Assembly: GCF_009905255.1 (NCBI RefSeq)
Contig: NZ_CP047602.1
Coordinates: 1,537,501-1,601,500, forward strand
Source of the DNA: Thermoanaerobacterium aotearoense
GTDB taxonomy: Bacteria; Bacillota; Thermoanaerobacteria; Thermoanaerobacterales; Thermoanaerobacteraceae
Length of the DNA stretch: 64,000 bases
Reading direction: 5' to 3'
In this document: in pieces, positions 48,719 through 59,469 of the stretch
Position numbering within the stretch: the stretch's first letter is position 1
Layout of the letters: each line of letters opens with the position of its first letter
Translations under genes and position numbers: made by a program
The notes under the pieces: model-generated
Databases searched by the model: none
Told to the model about the DNA's origin: nothing
The model's input: only the letters and a program-made list of their open reading frames with translations

Positions 48719-50191
48719 AATCTCTCTAATCAAGTTTTCAAGTGTGTATATATTGGGGATAATATCAACTTTGTAACCTGCCGTTTCAATCCTGCCTTTT
48801 GTCACAGGACCTATTGCAGCTACCTTCACATCTTTCAACAGAGAAACATCATTTTTTAGTATCAAAGATAAGTAGTCAAATGTTGATGCACTTGTAAAAA
48901 CAGCTATATCAATTCCATTTTTTAATTCTTTAATCAGTTTTTCCTTTATTTCATGATTGGGAACATTTTTATATGCCACAATTTTCTCTATTAATATAGT
49001 GTCTTTTAAATCTCCAATAAGCACATCACCACCTATATCAGAAGTCAAAAGCGCAACTTTCCCCTTTATTGGAATATTTTTGAGCTTATCTGCTAAAGCC
49101 TTTGAAGTATATTCTTCTGGTACTACTTCCGGATATATATAAATCTCATTCAAGGCTTCATTCGTTTTTGCGCCGATGGATGCAATCTTTACTTTATTCA
49201 ATCTTCTCAAGTCAAACTTCACCATGCTCATGGCGTTTTTAAAGGCTTTGACTCCATTTTGGCTTGTGAAAATAAGATATTCATAATCATCAATATTATC
49301 AATAAGTTTTATGACATTATCTACCTGATAAACTATTTTGATAGTCGGGCATATTAAAACATCAGCACCGCTACTAAATAGTTCATCGATTGCATCGACG
49401 TTCAAGTCAAAATCACCGGTAAAAAGGATTCTTTTTCCAAAAAGTGGTTTTCTTTCAAACCAATTAAGCTTTTTATACATGCTTACAACCTTTCCTACAA
49501 CTATTATTGCAGGATTATTGATGCCTTCATTCCTGGTCTTCTCTACAATATCTGATAAAGTTCCTTCTACCGCTTTTTGATAAGGAGTTGTTCCATTCAT
49601 TATGACAGCAGAAGGCATATCTTTAGACATTCCATTTTCCATCAACTTATTTACTATAAATTCAATATTTTTCGTACCCATCAAAAAAACAAGCGTTCCA
49701 TTAAGCTTCGAAAGCAATTCCCAATCTAAATTTTCTAATTTTCCTTCAGCTTCATGCCCCGTTATGACATGAAACGATGAACTTAAATTTCTATGTGTAA
49801 TAGGAATACCTGCATAATTTAAAACTGCTATAGCAGAGGTAATTCCCGGAATCACTTCAAACGGTATTCCTTTATCGTAAAGATACTCTCCTTCTTCTCC
49901 ACCTCTTCCGAAAACGTATGGATCTCCACCTTTTAAGCGAACTACAACTTTTCCTTCAATAGCCTTTTCTGATATTATCTCATTTATTTCAGACTGAGCA
50001 ACTTTATGCTGTCCCGGAATCTTGCCAACATCCACAAATTCTGCGCTTTTTTTGGCAAAATCAAGCATCTTTTCATTAACCAATCTGTCATATACAATTA
50101 CATCAGCCTTTTTTATCGCATTTATGGCTTTTAATGTAATAAGTCCTATGTCACCCGGTCCTGCACCTACTAAATAAACAAAACCTGCCAT
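48701..50191 (-). CDS. cobA: Fused uroporphyrinogen-III C-methyltransferase / uroporphyrinogen-III synthase
   Basis: Two enzymes in one 496-residue chain. Residues ~1-245 are the SUMT: VYLVGAGPGDIGLITLKA, VRLKGGDPYVFGRGGEE, GIPITHR and EGTLSDIV-type motifs. Residues ~255-496 are a HemD synthase (FTSQNGVKAF, AVFTSASTFDYL, AAIGPVTKGRIETAG). The chain closes uro'gen III and methylates it to precorrin-2. Start at the second of two ATGs (50191), 6 nt after GGAGG; the hemC stop overlaps it. Confidence 0.95.
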   Translation of the reverse strand: MAGFVYLVGAGPGDIGLITLKAINAIKKADVIVYDRLVNEKMLDFAKKSAEFVDVGKIPGQHKVAQSEINEIISEKAIEGKVVVRLKGGDPYVFGRGGEEGEYLYDKGIPFEVIPGITSAIAVLNYAGIPITHRNLSSSFHVITGHEAEGKLENLDWELLSKLNGTLVFLMGTKNIEFIVNKLMENGMSKDMPSAVIMNGTTPYQKAVEGTLSDIVEKTRNEGINNPAIIVVGKVVSMYKKLNWFERKPLFGKRILFTGDFDLNVDAIDELFSSGADVLICPTIKIVYQVDNVIKLIDNIDDYEYLIFTSQNGVKAFKNAMSMVKFDLRRLNKVKIASIGAKTNEALNEIYIYPEVVPEEYTSKALADKLKNIPIKGKVALLTSDIGGDVLIGDLKDTILIEKIVAYKNVPNHEIKEKLIKELKNGIDIAVFTSASTFDYLSLILKNDVSLLKDVKVAAIGPVTKGRIETAGYKVDIIPNIYTLENLIREILKREA

Positions 50192-51084
50192 CATAACCCT
50201 CCAATTTTTTCAACAATTATTTCACTAATGTTTTCGATATCTTTAATGAGACCCGTTTCTTTAATTTTAAGCAATTTGCCATCTTTATAGTATGAAACCA
50301 ATATTGAAATCAATTCTTCATTACCGTTATTCTTGTATTCACTGTATACTCCTAAAGGTGTTTTGCAATTTCCACCAACCTTTTTCATTATCTTCCTCTC
50401 TGCAGAAGACTCAAAAAAAGTTTTTACATCAAGAAGCATTGGATATATTTCGAAAAATTCACTTTCAAAATCCTCTTTTATTTCAACAGCCAATATACCT
50501 TGGCACGGCGCAGGTACAACCAAGTCAACAGGAAAATAATCCTTCACTAATTTATCAAGTCCAAGCCTCTTTATGCCTGCAGCAGCTAAAACTATTCCAT
50601 CCAAATTTAATTCATCCATCTTTCTTATCCTTGTAGCAATATTGCCTCGTATAGGAACTATATCAATGTCCGGTCTCAAACTTCTAATCTGTACATTTCG
50701 CCTTAAACTGCTTGTGGCAACTTTAGCGTTTTCTTTTAAATCAATAAATTTATCTGATCTTGAAATAAAAACATCCCGAGGATCTTCTCTTTTAAAGACT
50801 GGCAAAATTTTCAATCCTTCAGGTATTTCAAAGGGCATATCTTTCATGCTATGAATGGCCATATCAATTTCACCATTCATCAAAGCATCTTCGATTTCCT
50901 TAATAAAAAGACCCTTGCCTCCTATTTCGCTTAAAGACGCCTCATTAACAATGTCTCCTTTTGTGGTTATCTTAACTATTTCAAATTTCAAATCTGGCTT
51001 ATATTTCTTTATTTCATTTATGATTATCAATGTCTGCGTCAAAGCTAATTCGCTTCCTCGAGTTCCTACTCTGATCTTCTTCAT
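50191..51084 (-). CDS. hemC: Hydroxymethylbilane synthase (porphobilinogen deaminase)
   Basis: Links four porphobilinogens into hydroxymethylbilane. 297 residues: RVGTRGSELALTQT, SLSEIGGKGLFIKEIEDAL, HSMKDMPFE, the VATSSLRRNVQIRSLRP cofactor-binding run and KVGGNCKTPLGVY, whose cysteine anchors the dipyrromethane cofactor. It overlaps cobA/hemD and hemA by a few nt. Confidence 0.96.
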   Translation of the reverse strand: MKKIRVGTRGSELALTQTLIIINEIKKYKPDLKFEIVKITTKGDIVNEASLSEIGGKGLFIKEIEDALMNGEIDMAIHSMKDMPFEIPEGLKILPVFKREDPRDVFISRSDKFIDLKENAKVATSSLRRNVQIRSLRPDIDIVPIRGNIATRIRKMDELNLDGIVLAAAGIKRLGLDKLVKDYFPVDLVVPAPCQGILAVEIKEDFESEFFEIYPMLLDVKTFFESSAERKIMKKVGGNCKTPLGVYSEYKNNGNEELISILVSYYKDGKLLKIKETGLIKDIENISEIIVEKIGGL

Positions 51085-52319
51085 GTTTTCACTTCACTCC
51101 CATCAATGCAAAACGATATTTCATCCATGACTAAAGCATCATCTTTCAGGTGCTTTATCATTACGTTAGCCATTTTTTCAGCTACCCTTTTCAAAGACTT
51201 TTTGATATTTTCCTTGTCTTTGTCGGTCATTTTTTCCAATTTATTTACAAGCCTATCAAATTCCATGTCGCAAATCTCGTCAGAATAAATGGTTATCTTT
51301 TTAATATGCGGTTCAACTTTTATTGTTTTGAACCAAGTGTTAAATTCATTTACCCCTTTTAATACTATTTCTTCAGCATTTTTGATGGCATTTAATTGTT
51401 TCTTTCTGTTTTCTTCAGCAGTTCTTTTAAGATCGTCAATCGAATAAAGCTTGACGCCATGGATTCTACCTATTTTAGGGTCAATGTCTCTTGGCAGTGC
51501 AATATCAACCATACAGATCTTTTTGCCATTGTAGACATTATAAAATTTATCATAAGAAATAGTATAATGTGGTGCGTTTGTAGCACTTATCACTATGTCG
51601 CTTTTGGCAATCTGTTCATACTTGTCTGAATAAGGGACAATTTCGATATCCGGCATTTCTGATTTTAATTTCTGCACTTTTGAATATGTTCTGTTAGAAA
51701 CTGACACATTGGCACCTTTTAAGATAAGCCCCCTTATTGCGATTTTGCCCATCTCTCCTGTACCTATTACAAAGGCATTTTTACCTTTCAAATCTTCAAA
51801 CACATTCTCCACGAATTTTATCGCAATATGGCTTATAGATGATGAATAGTTTTTTAATCCCGTTTCTGTCCGTACCTTTTTCCCCATTGAAATAGCATCC
51901 ATAAAAAGCTTGTTTAATATCTTTCCTGAAATTCCGTTTACTTGGGAATTCATCAACGATTCTTTTACTTGTCCCAATATTTGGTCCTCGCCTAAAACCA
52001 TAGATTCCAATCCACTGGCAACTCTAAATATATGTTCAACTGCCTCTAATCCTGATATGCAGCAAAAATACTTTCTAAATTCATCATCCAAATTAAAATA
52101 CTTTATATAGAAGTTTTTTATATCTTCAAAGCTTTTAGATTCAGAAAAAAAATATATCTCGCTTCTATGGCACGTCGAAAGTATTATCGCTTCATCTAAA
52201 CCATTTTCCTTTAATACATTTAAAGCAGCATCAACATCTTTATTAAATGCTACTCTTTCCCTAATTTCGATTGGGATGCTTTGATCTATTCCAACCATCT
52301 TTATGCCATTAACATTCAT
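51081..52319 (-). CDS. hemA: Glutamyl-tRNA reductase
   Basis: Reduces glutamyl-tRNA to glutamate-1-semialdehyde, the committed tetrapyrrole step. 412 residues with the catalytic cysteine in ILSTCHRSEIY, a heme-regulated-type GLESMVLGEDQILGQVKES, the NADPH motif AFVIGTGEMGKIAI and the C-terminal dimerisation helices. AGGAAG lies 8 nt before the ATG. First gene of hemA-hemC-cobA/hemD. Confidence 0.96.
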   Translation of the reverse strand: MNVNGIKMVGIDQSIPIEIRERVAFNKDVDAALNVLKENGLDEAIILSTCHRSEIYFFSESKSFEDIKNFYIKYFNLDDEFRKYFCCISGLEAVEHIFRVASGLESMVLGEDQILGQVKESLMNSQVNGISGKILNKLFMDAISMGKKVRTETGLKNYSSSISHIAIKFVENVFEDLKGKNAFVIGTGEMGKIAIRGLILKGANVSVSNRTYSKVQKLKSEMPDIEIVPYSDKYEQIAKSDIVISATNAPHYTISYDKFYNVYNGKKICMVDIALPRDIDPKIGRIHGVKLYSIDDLKRTAEENRKKQLNAIKNAEEIVLKGVNEFNTWFKTIKVEPHIKKITIYSDEICDMEFDRLVNKLEKMTDKDKENIKKSLKRVAEKMANVMIKHLKDDALVMDEISFCIDGSEVKT

Positions 52320-52406
52320 ACAATCAACTTCCTTTTGATGTAAATTTACTCTTGTACACTAATCATAATTTTAACACAAAAAACACTGTTCAAAAAAGCT
52401 TAAAAC

Positions 52407-52436
52407 AAAAAAACATGCTCCAATATAGGAACATGT
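52407..52436 (-). terminator. Terminator of the peptide-transporter operon
   Basis: Minus strand ACATGTTCC-TATATT-GGAGCATGT (9 bp, one G-U pair) followed by seven T. It lies 21 nt after the oppF stop and upstream of the hemA leader. Confidence 0.88.
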
Positions 52437-52456
52437 CCATACCAAAACAGCGATTC

Positions 52457-53254
52457 TTATATAGCCCATTTACTTTCTATTTTAGGTACATCTCCAATCA
52501 AATGTTTTGTGTAATCCTCTTTAGGACCTAATATGACATCATCAGGCAAACCTTCTTCCACAAACCTACCTTCTTTCATAACGTATATCCTGTCAGAGAC
52601 GTAGTATGCAAGGCCTATATCATGCGTTATAAAAACAACAGTAGTGCCAATTTCATCTCTCAATTTCATCAATGCATCAAGTATGCTGGCTCTCGAGCAA
52701 GCATCAATCATGGATGTAGGTTCATCAGCTATGACAAGACTTGGTTTTATCAACAAGACTCGAGCTATCATAAGTCTCTGCATTTGGCCGCCTGATAGTT
52801 CAAAAGGATATTTATTGTATATTTCATCAAATCTTAGATTCACAAAGCTTAAAGCTTCTTCAATTATCTTATGCTCTTCATCTTTTTTTAGTTTGACTCC
52901 TATCAATTTTATGCAGTCCAGCAGTACATTATTTACCTTTCTAAATATATTAAAAGAAGAAAAAGGATCTTGAAAAATAGGTTGCACATTTCTCCAATAT
53001 TCAATCCTTTTCTTTTTAGTCTTCAAATCAATAGGATTATCTTTAAAAAATATTTTACCATTCGTCGGCACTGTCAAACCTAATATCATTTTTGCCAATG
53101 TAGTCTTTCCACTGCCGCTTTCACCGACAATTGATATTATTTCACCGCTATTAAAATCGAAATTCACATGATCAACAGCCACGACTCTTTTCCTTTTGTC
53201 AGCAAAAACTTTAGTTACATCTCTCCCGCTAAGTAGTGGCAGACTTTTTGCCAT
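52457..53254 (-). CDS. Peptide ABC transporter ATP-binding protein, DppF/OppF type
   Basis: About 265 residues: Walker [17 protein letters not shown]-loop [13 protein letters not shown], signature [14 protein letters not shown], Walker [14 protein letters not shown]-loop FITHDIGLA. Two close ATGs (53260 and 53254) follow AAGGAG; the second gives the family-like start [10 protein letters not shown]. It overlaps oppD by about 26 nt. The usual C-terminal oligopeptide cysteine region is short. Confidence 0.9.
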   Translation of the reverse strand: MAKSLPLLSGRDVTKVFADKRKRVVAVDHVNFDFNSGEIISIVGESGSGKTTLAKMILGLTVPTNGKIFFKDNPIDLKTKKKRIEYWRNVQPIFQDPFSSFNIFRKVNNVLLDCIKLIGVKLKKDEEHKIIEEALSFVNLRFDEIYNKYPFELSGGQMQRLMIARVLLIKPSLVIADEPTSMIDACSRASILDALMKLRDEIGTTVVFITHDIGLAYYVSDRIYVMKEGRFVEEGLPDDVILGPKEDYTKHLIGDVPKIESKWAI

Positions 53255-54251
53255 CTTCATACATCTCCTTAAGCTCATCTATTTCAAAAGCGCATCTGTA
53301 ATTTCTTTCTCCATGATTTTTTAAACTTATCTTCTCACCCTTGCACTCATCTTTTGCAAATTGACATCGTTCAAAAAATCTGCATCCATTCAATTTTGAT
53401 TTTAAATTTGGCGGAGCACCAGGTATAACTGCTAATTTTTTCCCTTTAACACCTTTCTCAGGGACGATTATTGAATTCATAAGTCCATACGAATAAGGGT
53501 GAATTGGGTCAAATATGATTTCTTCTGCTTTTCCAGATTCAACTATCTCTCCAGCGTACATTACCATGATTTCGTCGGCTATATTGTAAAGTAATGGCAA
53601 TTCATGCGTTATAAATATCATCGCTTTTATAAATCCTTTTTTTATTAAATCCTTTAAAAGCTTTATTACTATCTTCTGCGATGTAACATCCAATGCAGAT
53701 GTAGGTTCATCTGCAACCAAAATTTTAGGATTAAGGATTGTGGAGATGGCTATAACTGTTCTCTGTTTCATACCACCCGAAAGCTCTATGGGATATCGTT
53801 GTAAAACATCCTTAGGTAAATTAAGTGTTTCAAATCTCTCTTCAGCGATTTTCTTCACGTCATTAAATGATATTCCTTTTACATGCTCTTTCATGACGTC
53901 TGCAACAAGATTTATTATCTTCTGTGTAGGATTTAAGGCATTCATAGCTGCTTGCGGTATATAAGCCATTTCCTTTCCAAGAATTCTTTCCCTTAATTGA
54001 TTATACGGCAATTTAGCAATATCAATTCCGCCTATGTAGACAGCACCGCTCTCATAAAAAAGTGGTGGATGGTAATATCCCATGATGCTCATGGCTAATG
54101 TAGATTTGCCACTTCCGCTTTCTCCTGCTATACCTAAGCATTTCCCGCTTTCCAAATCAAATGACACATCATCTACAGCAATAATCCTTTCATTGAACCT
54201 TGTTTTATATACGCTTTTTAAATTTTTAACTTGCAATAAAATTTCAGCCAT
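53229..54251 (-). CDS. Peptide ABC transporter ATP-binding protein, DppD/OppD type
   Basis: 340 residues: Walker [33 protein letters not shown], signature [14 protein letters not shown], Walker [13 protein letters not shown], and the OppD-type C-terminal cluster [17 protein letters not shown]...NYRCAFE, which binds an iron-sulfur centre in some homologs. It partners the OppF-type ATPase. Confidence 0.92.
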   Translation of the reverse strand: MAEILLQVKNLKSVYKTRFNERIIAVDDVSFDLESGKCLGIAGESGSGKSTLAMSIMGYYHPPLFYESGAVYIGGIDIAKLPYNQLRERILGKEMAYIPQAAMNALNPTQKIINLVADVMKEHVKGISFNDVKKIAEERFETLNLPKDVLQRYPIELSGGMKQRTVIAISTILNPKILVADEPTSALDVTSQKIVIKLLKDLIKKGFIKAMIFITHELPLLYNIADEIMVMYAGEIVESGKAEEIIFDPIHPYSYGLMNSIIVPEKGVKGKKLAVIPGAPPNLKSKLNGCRFFERCQFAKDECKGEKISLKNHGERNYRCAFEIDELKEMYEDGKKSATT

Positions 54252-54256
54252 AATTA

Positions 54257-55093
54257 TTAACTCCTTATCTGTGGATTAAATACTTGGTCAAGTCCTGTAT
54301 TCATCAAATTAAGAGAAAATGTAATAAGAGCAATCATCAATACTGGCGGTACAAAAGCCCACCATGCCCCGCTCATATGTGCTTCATACATGGTAGCCCA
54401 ATTCAACATAAGCCCAAGTGTCACAGTATTTTGCGGACCAAGCCCCAACATTGATATAGTCGCTTCTGAAAGAATTCCCGACGCGACTTGAAGTATAAAT
54501 GCCATACCCACATAAGATGCAATATAAGGCAATATTTCCATTAAGATAATTTTCGGTATGCTATAACCCGAAACTTTTGCAAGATTCACATGATCCCGAT
54601 TTCGAAGGGATATTGTCTGTGCCCTTACAGCTCGTGCAGTCCACGGCCAACTTGTAAATCCAATCACCAATGCTGTTGTCAAAAACGACCTTGAACTTAT
54701 GCTTACAGATATTAGCACGAGAATAATAAATGATGGGATTACAATAAAAATATTTGTGACAGATGACAAAATATTATCTGCCAGCCCTCCTAAATACCCT
54801 CCTGATAGCCCGATGATAAGGCCTATACATGTAGCAATTGCTCCAGCTAAAATTCCTATAATTAAAGATGTTTTCCCTCCAGCAATCAATTCAACTAATT
54901 CATTTCGTCCGAAATTATCTGCGCCTAATGGCAGATTCGCCCCCGGAGGCTGAAACATTGTGTAATTCATCTTTAATGGATCTTCTTTGTTTAATAAAGG
55001 AAAAATAACAATACATAAAATCAATAAAGCAAAGATAGCTACTCCCACATCGAACTTGCCCGACTTAAAAATCATCTTAAAATTACCTTTCAT
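54257..55093 (-). CDS. Peptide ABC transporter permease, DppC/OppC type
   Basis: 278 residues, about six helices; N-terminal OppC-type segment ([27 protein letters not shown]) and the EAA loop [26 protein letters not shown]. It starts 6 nt after the oppB stop, behind GGGAG. Confidence 0.92.
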   Translation of the reverse strand: MKGNFKMIFKSGKFDVGVAIFALLILCIVIFPLLNKEDPLKMNYTMFQPPGANLPLGADNFGRNELVELIAGGKTSLIIGILAGAIATCIGLIIGLSGGYLGGLADNILSSVTNIFIVIPSFIILVLISVSISSRSFLTTALVIGFTSWPWTARAVRAQTISLRNRDHVNLAKVSGYSIPKIILMEILPYIASYVGMAFILQVASGILSEATISMLGLGPQNTVTLGLMLNWATMYEAHMSGAWWAFVPPVLMIALITFSLNLMNTGLDQVFNPQIRS

Positions 55094-55099
55094 GCTCCA

Positions 55100-56104
55100 T
55101 CACTCCCGTTGTGCCACTTTTATTCTTGGATCTATCAGCCCATACGCAATATCTATCAAAAAATTTGCAACAAGAACTCCAGTAGTAATTAAAAGAGTAC
55201 ACCCTGATATAAGAGGAAAATCCTGCGCCGCTATCGCATTAAAAAGTACAGAGCCTAAACCAGGATAGCTAAAGACAATCTCCGTAATAAGAGCACCTCC
55301 AACCATAGTGCCTAAAGAAAGCGCCAAACCTGTTATTTGTGGCAAAACCGCATTTTTGAAGACATACTTGACAATCTTTGAATCTCTAAGTCCGAGTAAT
55401 CTACAGTATTTAACATAATCCGCGTTAAGCTCGTAAATTGACATTTCCCTCATGCCTAATGATTGACCGCCAATACCTACTAAAACAATTGACCAAAATG
55501 GAAGCTGATAATGCTGTAAAACAGATAGGAAAAATGAAAAAGTAGGACTTGGAATCATATCAAACGCATATCCTCCGCTGGCTGGTGCTATTTTTAACGC
55601 CACTGCAAACAACCATACCATTACAATAGCAAATCCAAATGAAGGTATACAACTTATAAACAAAAAAACTGGAAATAAAATTCTATCAAAACCTTTTTTT
55701 ATATAAGCAGCCAGAACCCCTAAAACATTGCCAAGAATCCAACTTACGATTATTGCCGGCAATTGAAGTCCTATCGTCCATACAATTGAACTCGCCAAAA
55801 TATCCGTAACTTTCCTTGGATATTGTCCAAAAGAAGTACCCATGTTGCCATGAAACAAGTTTGACACATATATCATAAATTGGTCCCAAATAGGTTTATT
55901 TAGTCCAAACTCTTTTTCAAACGTCTCATAAACCCTTTTGATTGAATTTGTATCTGCCATGCCACTGGTAATTTTTGAGACAATGGTTGATACCGGGTTA
56001 CCCGGTATCAACCTTGGTAAGAGAAAGTTCAGAAATACGGCTACTACAAAAGTTAGGACATACCACGCAATTTTACTTGTCATATATTTTCTATAACTTT
56101 TCAC
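55100..56104 (-). CDS. Peptide ABC transporter permease, DppB/OppB type
   Basis: 334 residues with an N-terminal helix followed by FLLPRLIPGNPVS, a long periplasmic loop and the EAA loop YCRLLGLRDSKIVKYVFKNAVLPQITGLALSLG. Start is a GTG (56102-56104), 6 nt after GGAGAG. Confidence 0.92.
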   Translation of the reverse strand: MKSYRKYMTSKIAWYVLTFVVAVFLNFLLPRLIPGNPVSTIVSKITSGMADTNSIKRVYETFEKEFGLNKPIWDQFMIYVSNLFHGNMGTSFGQYPRKVTDILASSIVWTIGLQLPAIIVSWILGNVLGVLAAYIKKGFDRILFPVFLFISCIPSFGFAIVMVWLFAVALKIAPASGGYAFDMIPSPTFSFFLSVLQHYQLPFWSIVLVGIGGQSLGMREMSIYELNADYVKYCRLLGLRDSKIVKYVFKNAVLPQITGLALSLGTMVGGALITEIVFSYPGLGSVLFNAIAAQDFPLISGCTLLITTGVLVANFLIDIAYGLIDPRIKVAQRE

Positions 56105-56124
56105 CTTAAACTCTCCTCTATTTT

Positions 56125-57930
56125 TTATTTAGAAGAATGAATTTTGTAAAGAGCCGCTATTCCATAGCCATCCATGCAGATATTTGGAGGGATATTTGTT
56201 CCATCCCCTTCAACAGGGAATCCACTCCATACAGAAGTATTAACGGTGTAGAAATCAGCAGGCCTGTACATTAAGCCAATCATCGGAACTTCTTTTAGAT
56301 AGATCTCATTAAGCTTTGTCCATGCATCTTTCAATTGATTCTCGTCCGTTATAGTCGGAATCTGATTAAGCAGTGTGTCAACTTCGCTGTTTTTATACCG
56401 TCCATAGTTAAAATAAGCTGTCTGACCTATAGGAACATATCCATTTGAACTCATTGCTTGATATGCACGAGCCCATGGTGAAGATATGCCAATGCCTTGA
56501 TATGAGTACATTCCCATATCAAAATTGCCAGTCTGCATGTCGTTGTTCCAGACGGATTGTTGTGGGAAATACGTTTGAACATTAATGCCAATCTCTTTAC
56601 AGCTTTCCGTTACGATTTCCAATGCAGCATTCCAGTCAGACCATCCTGTCGGACATTCAACCTTAAAAGATAGTTTCTGACCATTTAACACCCTTATTCC
56701 ATCAGGTCCTTTCTTTGCGCCAATCGAATCAAGCAGTGCATTGGCTCCTGCGATATCATTTGATTTCCACTGCAAAGGCGCTAACTGGTTTTGATCTATA
56801 AGCTTCTGCTCTGAATCAAGTGGCAGCATCAGTGATGGCGACATCGTTCCTGAATAGCCGCTCATGGCGTTCTTAGCAATTTTATCGTAGTCAATGGCCA
56901 TTGCTATTGCGCGTCGCACATTTGGATTGTCAAGTCCCGGTTTTGTGACATTGATTACAAGCCACGGGATCACTCCTGGCATATAATACGGTGGTTTTGA
57001 TAAGTATGTCTTTATATTTGGACCAAATGTCTGTATGTTGGGCGTAAATTGCTGTGAAACGTCTACTTGATTTTGTCTTAAAGCTGTATCTCCAGCAGCA
57101 TTGTCCTTAAAAATGTTGTGTACTATATATTTTGGTGCAGGCAATTTACCCCACATAGATGGTGTTTTGCCCCAGTAGTTGTCATCTCTTATCAAGACAA
57201 CTTTAGAATTGTCATAATAGTAAACTTTGTATGGACCTGATGCCACAGGATTTGCGTTTACTTCGCTTGATATTTTACTAAAATCATTATTGTCTTTTTC
57301 TTCTATTTTTGTCCAAACGTGTTTAGGAAGAATGTAAACTGATTCTAATGCTTCTTCAACCATTAAGGGGTTTTTATTATCGCTTTTCAGCTTAAACTCT
57401 ACTGTTGTTTCATCTTTTGCAGTTACACTGTCAAGGTAATTCCAGTTGCTGGACCACGAAACGGGATATTTTTTGCCCAACTCAAAAGTATACGCGACAT
57501 CGTCAGCCGTAACTTTTTCGCCGTCATTCCATTTTGCATCAGGATTTAAAGTTACAGTGCAAACCGTATTGTCTGGCGAAAACTGATATGTCTTACCAAG
57601 AAGCGGATACATCTTTCCGTCAAGCTGATTGTACATAAACAATGTTTCATAAGTAAGCTCCCTTGCTATACTGGTTGCAGACAGCGGAAGTGAAGTCTGA
57701 CTGGGGCTTAAAGGATTAAACGTCGTAGGCGGTCCCCATTGTAAACCGCTTATATACAATGTCTCATTTCGAGGCGTAGCCTCTCCAGGTTTTACAGCAG
57801 TCTCACTTGTAGTGGTGGTCTTGTCGTTTTCAGATGTCTTGTTAGAATTTGAATTGTTGCCGCATCCAACTATAAGCAATGATACCATTAAAAATACCAG
57901 TATCACGCTTATAATCTTCCTGAATTTCAT
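56125..57930 (-). CDS. Peptide ABC transporter substrate-binding lipoprotein
   Basis: 601-residue extracellular binding protein (SBP family 5). Lipobox LLIVGC at residue ~23 and an Asn/Ser/Thr linker (NNSNSNKTSENDKTTTTSETA) anchor it to the membrane. Family segments include WNDGEKVTADDVAYTFELGKKYP, NPNVRRAIAMAIDYDKI and FDMGMYSYQG. It is the first gene of the operon. Ligand is not deducible; oligopeptides or oligosaccharides are both known for this family in thermophiles. Confidence 0.93.
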   Translation of the reverse strand: MKFRKIISVILVFLMVSLLIVGCGNNSNSNKTSENDKTTTTSETAVKPGEATPRNETLYISGLQWGPPTTFNPLSPSQTSLPLSATSIARELTYETLFMYNQLDGKMYPLLGKTYQFSPDNTVCTVTLNPDAKWNDGEKVTADDVAYTFELGKKYPVSWSSNWNYLDSVTAKDETTVEFKLKSDNKNPLMVEEALESVYILPKHVWTKIEEKDNNDFSKISSEVNANPVASGPYKVYYYDNSKVVLIRDDNYWGKTPSMWGKLPAPKYIVHNIFKDNAAGDTALRQNQVDVSQQFTPNIQTFGPNIKTYLSKPPYYMPGVIPWLVINVTKPGLDNPNVRRAIAMAIDYDKIAKNAMSGYSGTMSPSLMLPLDSEQKLIDQNQLAPLQWKSNDIAGANALLDSIGAKKGPDGIRVLNGQKLSFKVECPTGWSDWNAALEIVTESCKEIGINVQTYFPQQSVWNNDMQTGNFDMGMYSYQGIGISSPWARAYQAMSSNGYVPIGQTAYFNYGRYKNSEVDTLLNQIPTITDENQLKDAWTKLNEIYLKEVPMIGLMYRPADFYTVNTSVWSGFPVEGDGTNIPPNICMDGYGIAALYKIHSSK

Positions 57931-58488
57931 AAGATCCCCCTCTTTCTTTTTTACTTTAGAGCCTAATCATAGATTTTATTCATGTGAAAAGGCCCCATGT
58001 TTCAACAGAATACAAAGACGGCACCTCCCTTTTTAAAATTTTAATTAAATTATGAAAGCGATAAAGCAATGATTTTTTATTTGGGCCGTTCTTTTGTAAC
58101 TGTGATATTGTATATATTTTAAATCTTTTTTGTGAAATGTACATACGTAATATATTGAGTAAAATCCTTGATAGAACATTTACTGTAATAATTTAAAAGA
58201 TGAAATTTTGACTTTTAGTGTTATATTATTATGATGATTACAAAGAATTAAACACTATAGAATTTGTGTTTAAAAAATTAATATTTAACCTAAATATGTA
58301 ACTAAAATCTTTGTTTAAACTTATTATATTTTATACAAAACATAAAGTCAATATTTATATTAAATTTTTATTTTAAACTTATTTAAACATTATCAATTCA
58401 TTTTAAAATTAAAAATAGGTTACAATTTGTTGTCTTTTTCGACAATATAATGTAACTTATTTTTATATTCCACACAAGTTTTGTACTA
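57931..58488 (-). promoter_or_regulatory. Long non-coding leader and promoter of the peptide-transporter operon
   Basis: 558 bp without a normal gene. The promoter is TTGACT (58351-58346), 17-nt spacer, TATAAT (58328-58323) on the minus strand, a strong sigma-A match, giving a leader of about 385 nt. The element TTTAAACTTAT occurs at 58314-58324 and 58372-58382, 58 bp apart and on both sides of the promoter, as a possible operator pair. A dyad AAACAC/GTGTTT lies near 58250-58271. Nothing recognisable as a riboswitch was seen. Confidence 0.6.
57980..58015 (-). CDS. Possible 11-residue leader ORF in the opp leader
   Basis: TTG at 58015 behind AAGGGAGG with 8-nt spacing reads MYSVETWGLFT and stops 49 nt before the binding-protein ATG. 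The ribosome site is as strong as any in the window yet serves no annotated gene. The frame is too short to judge by itself; it may control the operon or be the remnant of a lost gene. Confidence 0.3.
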   Translation of the reverse strand: MYSVETWGLFT

Positions 58489-59469
58489 TTATGTCACACC
58501 GTAAAATTTCATCCCACATCTTTCACATTTTCCATCATTGATTCCAACAACATGAACATAACCTTTTCTTTTAATCAATAGATGTCCGCAATTAGGACAA
58601 TAAGTATTGTTGTCAGATACAGATACGTTGCCTAAATATACATAATTCAGATGATTTTTTGCAATAGCATAAATATCTTCAAGCACTTTTATCGGTGTTT
58701 CTGGATTTTTCATCTTATATCGAGGGAAATATTTAGAAAAATGTACTGGTATATCCTTGTTTATGCTTGATACCCATTTGCAAAGTTCTTCAATCTCAGT
58801 ATAATCGTCGTTTTCGCCTGTCACCACCAATGTTGTTATTTCTACATGACAGTTTAACGCAGCTTCTTCAACAACTTTCAAAACGCTTTCTAAATTTCCA
58901 TGACATATTTTTTTATAATATTCATTAGAAAAAGCTTTTACATCTATATTTACTGCATCAATATATTGCAAGAGCTCTTTTAAAGGGTCGATATTTATAA
59001 ATCCATTCGTCACAAGTACATTCTTAAGACCTTCCTTATGTGAAATCTTTGCAGAATCTAACACATATTCATACCAGATCGACGGTTCATTATAGGTATA
59101 CGCAATTCCAATATTGCCTCGCTGTTTTTTGGCTATATCAACTAATTTCTCCGGTGGAAGGTGCTGACATTCTACCCTTTGCTGTGATATTTCCCAATTT
59201 TGGCAAAATAAGCATCTTAGGTTGCAGCCATATGTGCCAGCAGAAAGTATGTAGCTTCCTGGCATGAAATGGTACAAAGGCTTTTTCTCAATCGGATCAA
59301 TTGCTATAGATGCTATTTCACCATAATTTTCAGAGTATAGCACTCCGTCTATATTTTTTCTGACACGGCAAAATCCATATTTCCCATCCTTTATTATACA
59401 ATTTTGTGGGCACAACAAGCAGTGTACACTGTCGTCGTCTATCTTCTCATAATAGAGTGCTTCTTTCAT
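58489..59469 (-). CDS. amrS: AmmeMemoRadiSam system radical SAM enzyme
   Basis: 326 residues: radical SAM motif GCNLRCLFC (Cys82, 86, 89), an N-terminal cysteine group Cys17/20/24/34 and a C-terminal zinc-ribbon-like YCPNCGHLL...CERCGMKF. This class is always paired with MEMO and AMMECR1 domains, as in the gene just upstream (4-nt overlap). The reaction is unknown. Confidence 0.92.
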   Translation of the reverse strand: MKEALYYEKIDDDSVHCLLCPQNCIIKDGKYGFCRVRKNIDGVLYSENYGEIASIAIDPIEKKPLYHFMPGSYILSAGTYGCNLRCLFCQNWEISQQRVECQHLPPEKLVDIAKKQRGNIGIAYTYNEPSIWYEYVLDSAKISHKEGLKNVLVTNGFINIDPLKELLQYIDAVNIDVKAFSNEYYKKICHGNLESVLKVVEEAALNCHVEITTLVVTGENDDYTEIEELCKWVSSINKDIPVHFSKYFPRYKMKNPETPIKVLEDIYAIAKNHLNYVYLGNVSVSDNNTYCPNCGHLLIKRKGYVHVVGINDGKCERCGMKFYGVT

